This document shows positions 44,835 through 45,102 of a stretch of DNA of 45,102 nucleotides, in pieces. The position numbers and the translations under genes were made by a program. Below the pieces are notes generated by a model that was not told the origin of the DNA, searched no databases, and saw only the letters and a list, made by a program, of their open reading frames with translations. The DNA is from Aquimarina agarivorans. Its GTDB lineage: Bacteria; Bacteroidota; Bacteroidia; Flavobacteriales; Flavobacteriaceae. Positions within the stretch are counted from its first letter, which is position 1. The number at the start of each line of letters is the position of its first letter. The DNA lies in the NCBI RefSeq assembly GCF_000218485.1, contig NZ_AFPB01000010.1:1-45102 (forward strand). The letters are read 5' to 3'.

Positions 44835-45102
44835 TAAATGTATATCCGTAAAAGCTCCTAAATTGAAATAATTTTTGTATATTGTATTGAATTAAAGATG
44901 GTTAAATCATGAATATATTTTCTTTTGGGGCAGAATTCACAGATGAAAAAAGTTGTCGTCTTCATTTTAAGGAACAACGAGATAAGCAAGGTTTTATTTG
45001 CAAGCGTTGCCAAAGTACAGACCATTATTGGTTAATCAATAAGTGGAGTTACCAATGTAAATCGTGCAATTCTAGAACTTCATTACGTAGTGGTACTATC
45101 AA
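44832..45102 (+). mobile_element. Left part of a putative IS1595-family insertion sequence, cut by the window end
   Basis: The element is inferred from the transposase at 44909 and the abrupt end of the lipoprotein signal sequence. The left boundary near 44832 (GTTAAATGTATATCCG onward) is a guess; the right end, the second inverted repeat and the target duplication lie outside the window. Confidence 0.4.
44909..45102 (+). CDS. IS1595-family transposase, N-terminal part
   Basis: The first 64 codons of a DDE-type transposase of the IS1595 (ISPna2/ISXO2-like) family; the gene continues past the window. The N-terminus MNIFSFGAEFTDEKSCRLHF leads into a zinc-ribbon domain with two CxxC pairs (ICKRCQS and QCKSCNS) and the family block TDHYWLINKWSYQCKSCNSR, then TSLRSGTI. 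This zinc ribbon precedes the catalytic domain in IS1595 members. ATG 44909 is the only sensible start. Whether the copy is intact cannot be seen. Confidence 0.85.
   Translation, partial: MNIFSFGAEFTDEKSCRLHFKEQRDKQGFICKRCQSTDHYWLINKWSYQCKSCNSRTSLRSGTI

Noticed and set aside
1..45102. tRNA, rRNA or riboswitch genes
   Set aside because: No T-loop-like GTTCGAATC context with acceptor pairing and no familiar riboswitch core was seen by eye; a dedicated covariance search could still find a small RNA.

Overview
The window looks like the chromosome of a marine member of the Flavobacteriaceae (Bacteroidota). Base composition is AT-rich and intergenic DNA is very AT-rich. Shine-Dalgarno signals are essentially absent. 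The gene content is typical of the group: the gliding lipoprotein GldJ, the type IX secretion (T9SS) proteins PorU and PorV, SusC/SusD-type importers, a PafA-type phosphatase, a DPP-IV-like S9 peptidase, and a secreted GH86 agarase/porphyranase-like enzyme with a T9SS C-terminal tail. The agarase suggests access to red-algal galactans. There are no rRNA, tRNA or CRISPR features that I can see.

Layout. Positions 1-8.5 kb hold murF and gldJ (leftward, separated by a terminator), then porU-porV (rightward). The gldJ/porU/porV cluster is the conserved motility and secretion neighbourhood of flavobacteria. 8.7-11.4 kb holds pdhA-pdhC (pyruvate dehydrogenase E1 alpha and an E2 with two lipoyl domains). 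11.6-17.8 kb holds a frameshifted MltD-like lytic transglycosylase, an SDR-SprT pair, a DUF389 membrane protein and an MlaF/MlaE-type lipid ABC transporter pair. 17.9-26.1 kb holds a PafA-like phosphatase with a frameshifted C-terminus, a small secreted protein of unknown function, the GH86 enzyme and the S9 peptidase. 26.8-33.9 kb holds an outer-membrane-barrel fragment, a DUF1569/DinB-like protein, RadC, a GNAT acetyltransferase, a degenerate polysaccharide-deacetylase-family protein, a conserved secreted protein, RarA and a rhomboid protease. 34.4-40.3 kb is a SusC-SusD-lipoprotein operon with no linked enzymes. 40.3-45.1 kb is a worn accessory zone: a frameshifted SUKH/SMI1-like gene, a small secreted protein, a prolyl oligopeptidase with an internal stop, a lipoprotein gene lacking its start, and the beginning of an IS1595-family transposase.

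How the genes fit together. GldJ is tied to gliding and T9SS stability. PorU (the sortase) and PorV process T9SS cargo, and the GH86 enzyme carries the matching C-terminal tail. SusC/SusD, the peptidases and the phosphatase fit a particle-degrading heterotroph.

Main points for a second look. (1) A polysaccharide-deacetylase-family protein keeps its scaffold but appears to have lost every expected metal ligand. (2) A compound repeat, a perfect 15-bp hairpin abutting six ACAACCC heptamers, lies between rarA and the rhomboid gene. (3) Three genes are broken at exactly 7-nt A/T runs, each restorable by one added base, and a fourth has an in-frame TAA. (4) The two lipoyl repeats of PdhC are identical in 55 residues but show a sharp step in synonymous divergence. 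I did not find a convincing new multi-gene system. The pseudoenzyme and the compound repeat are the best candidates for something undescribed.
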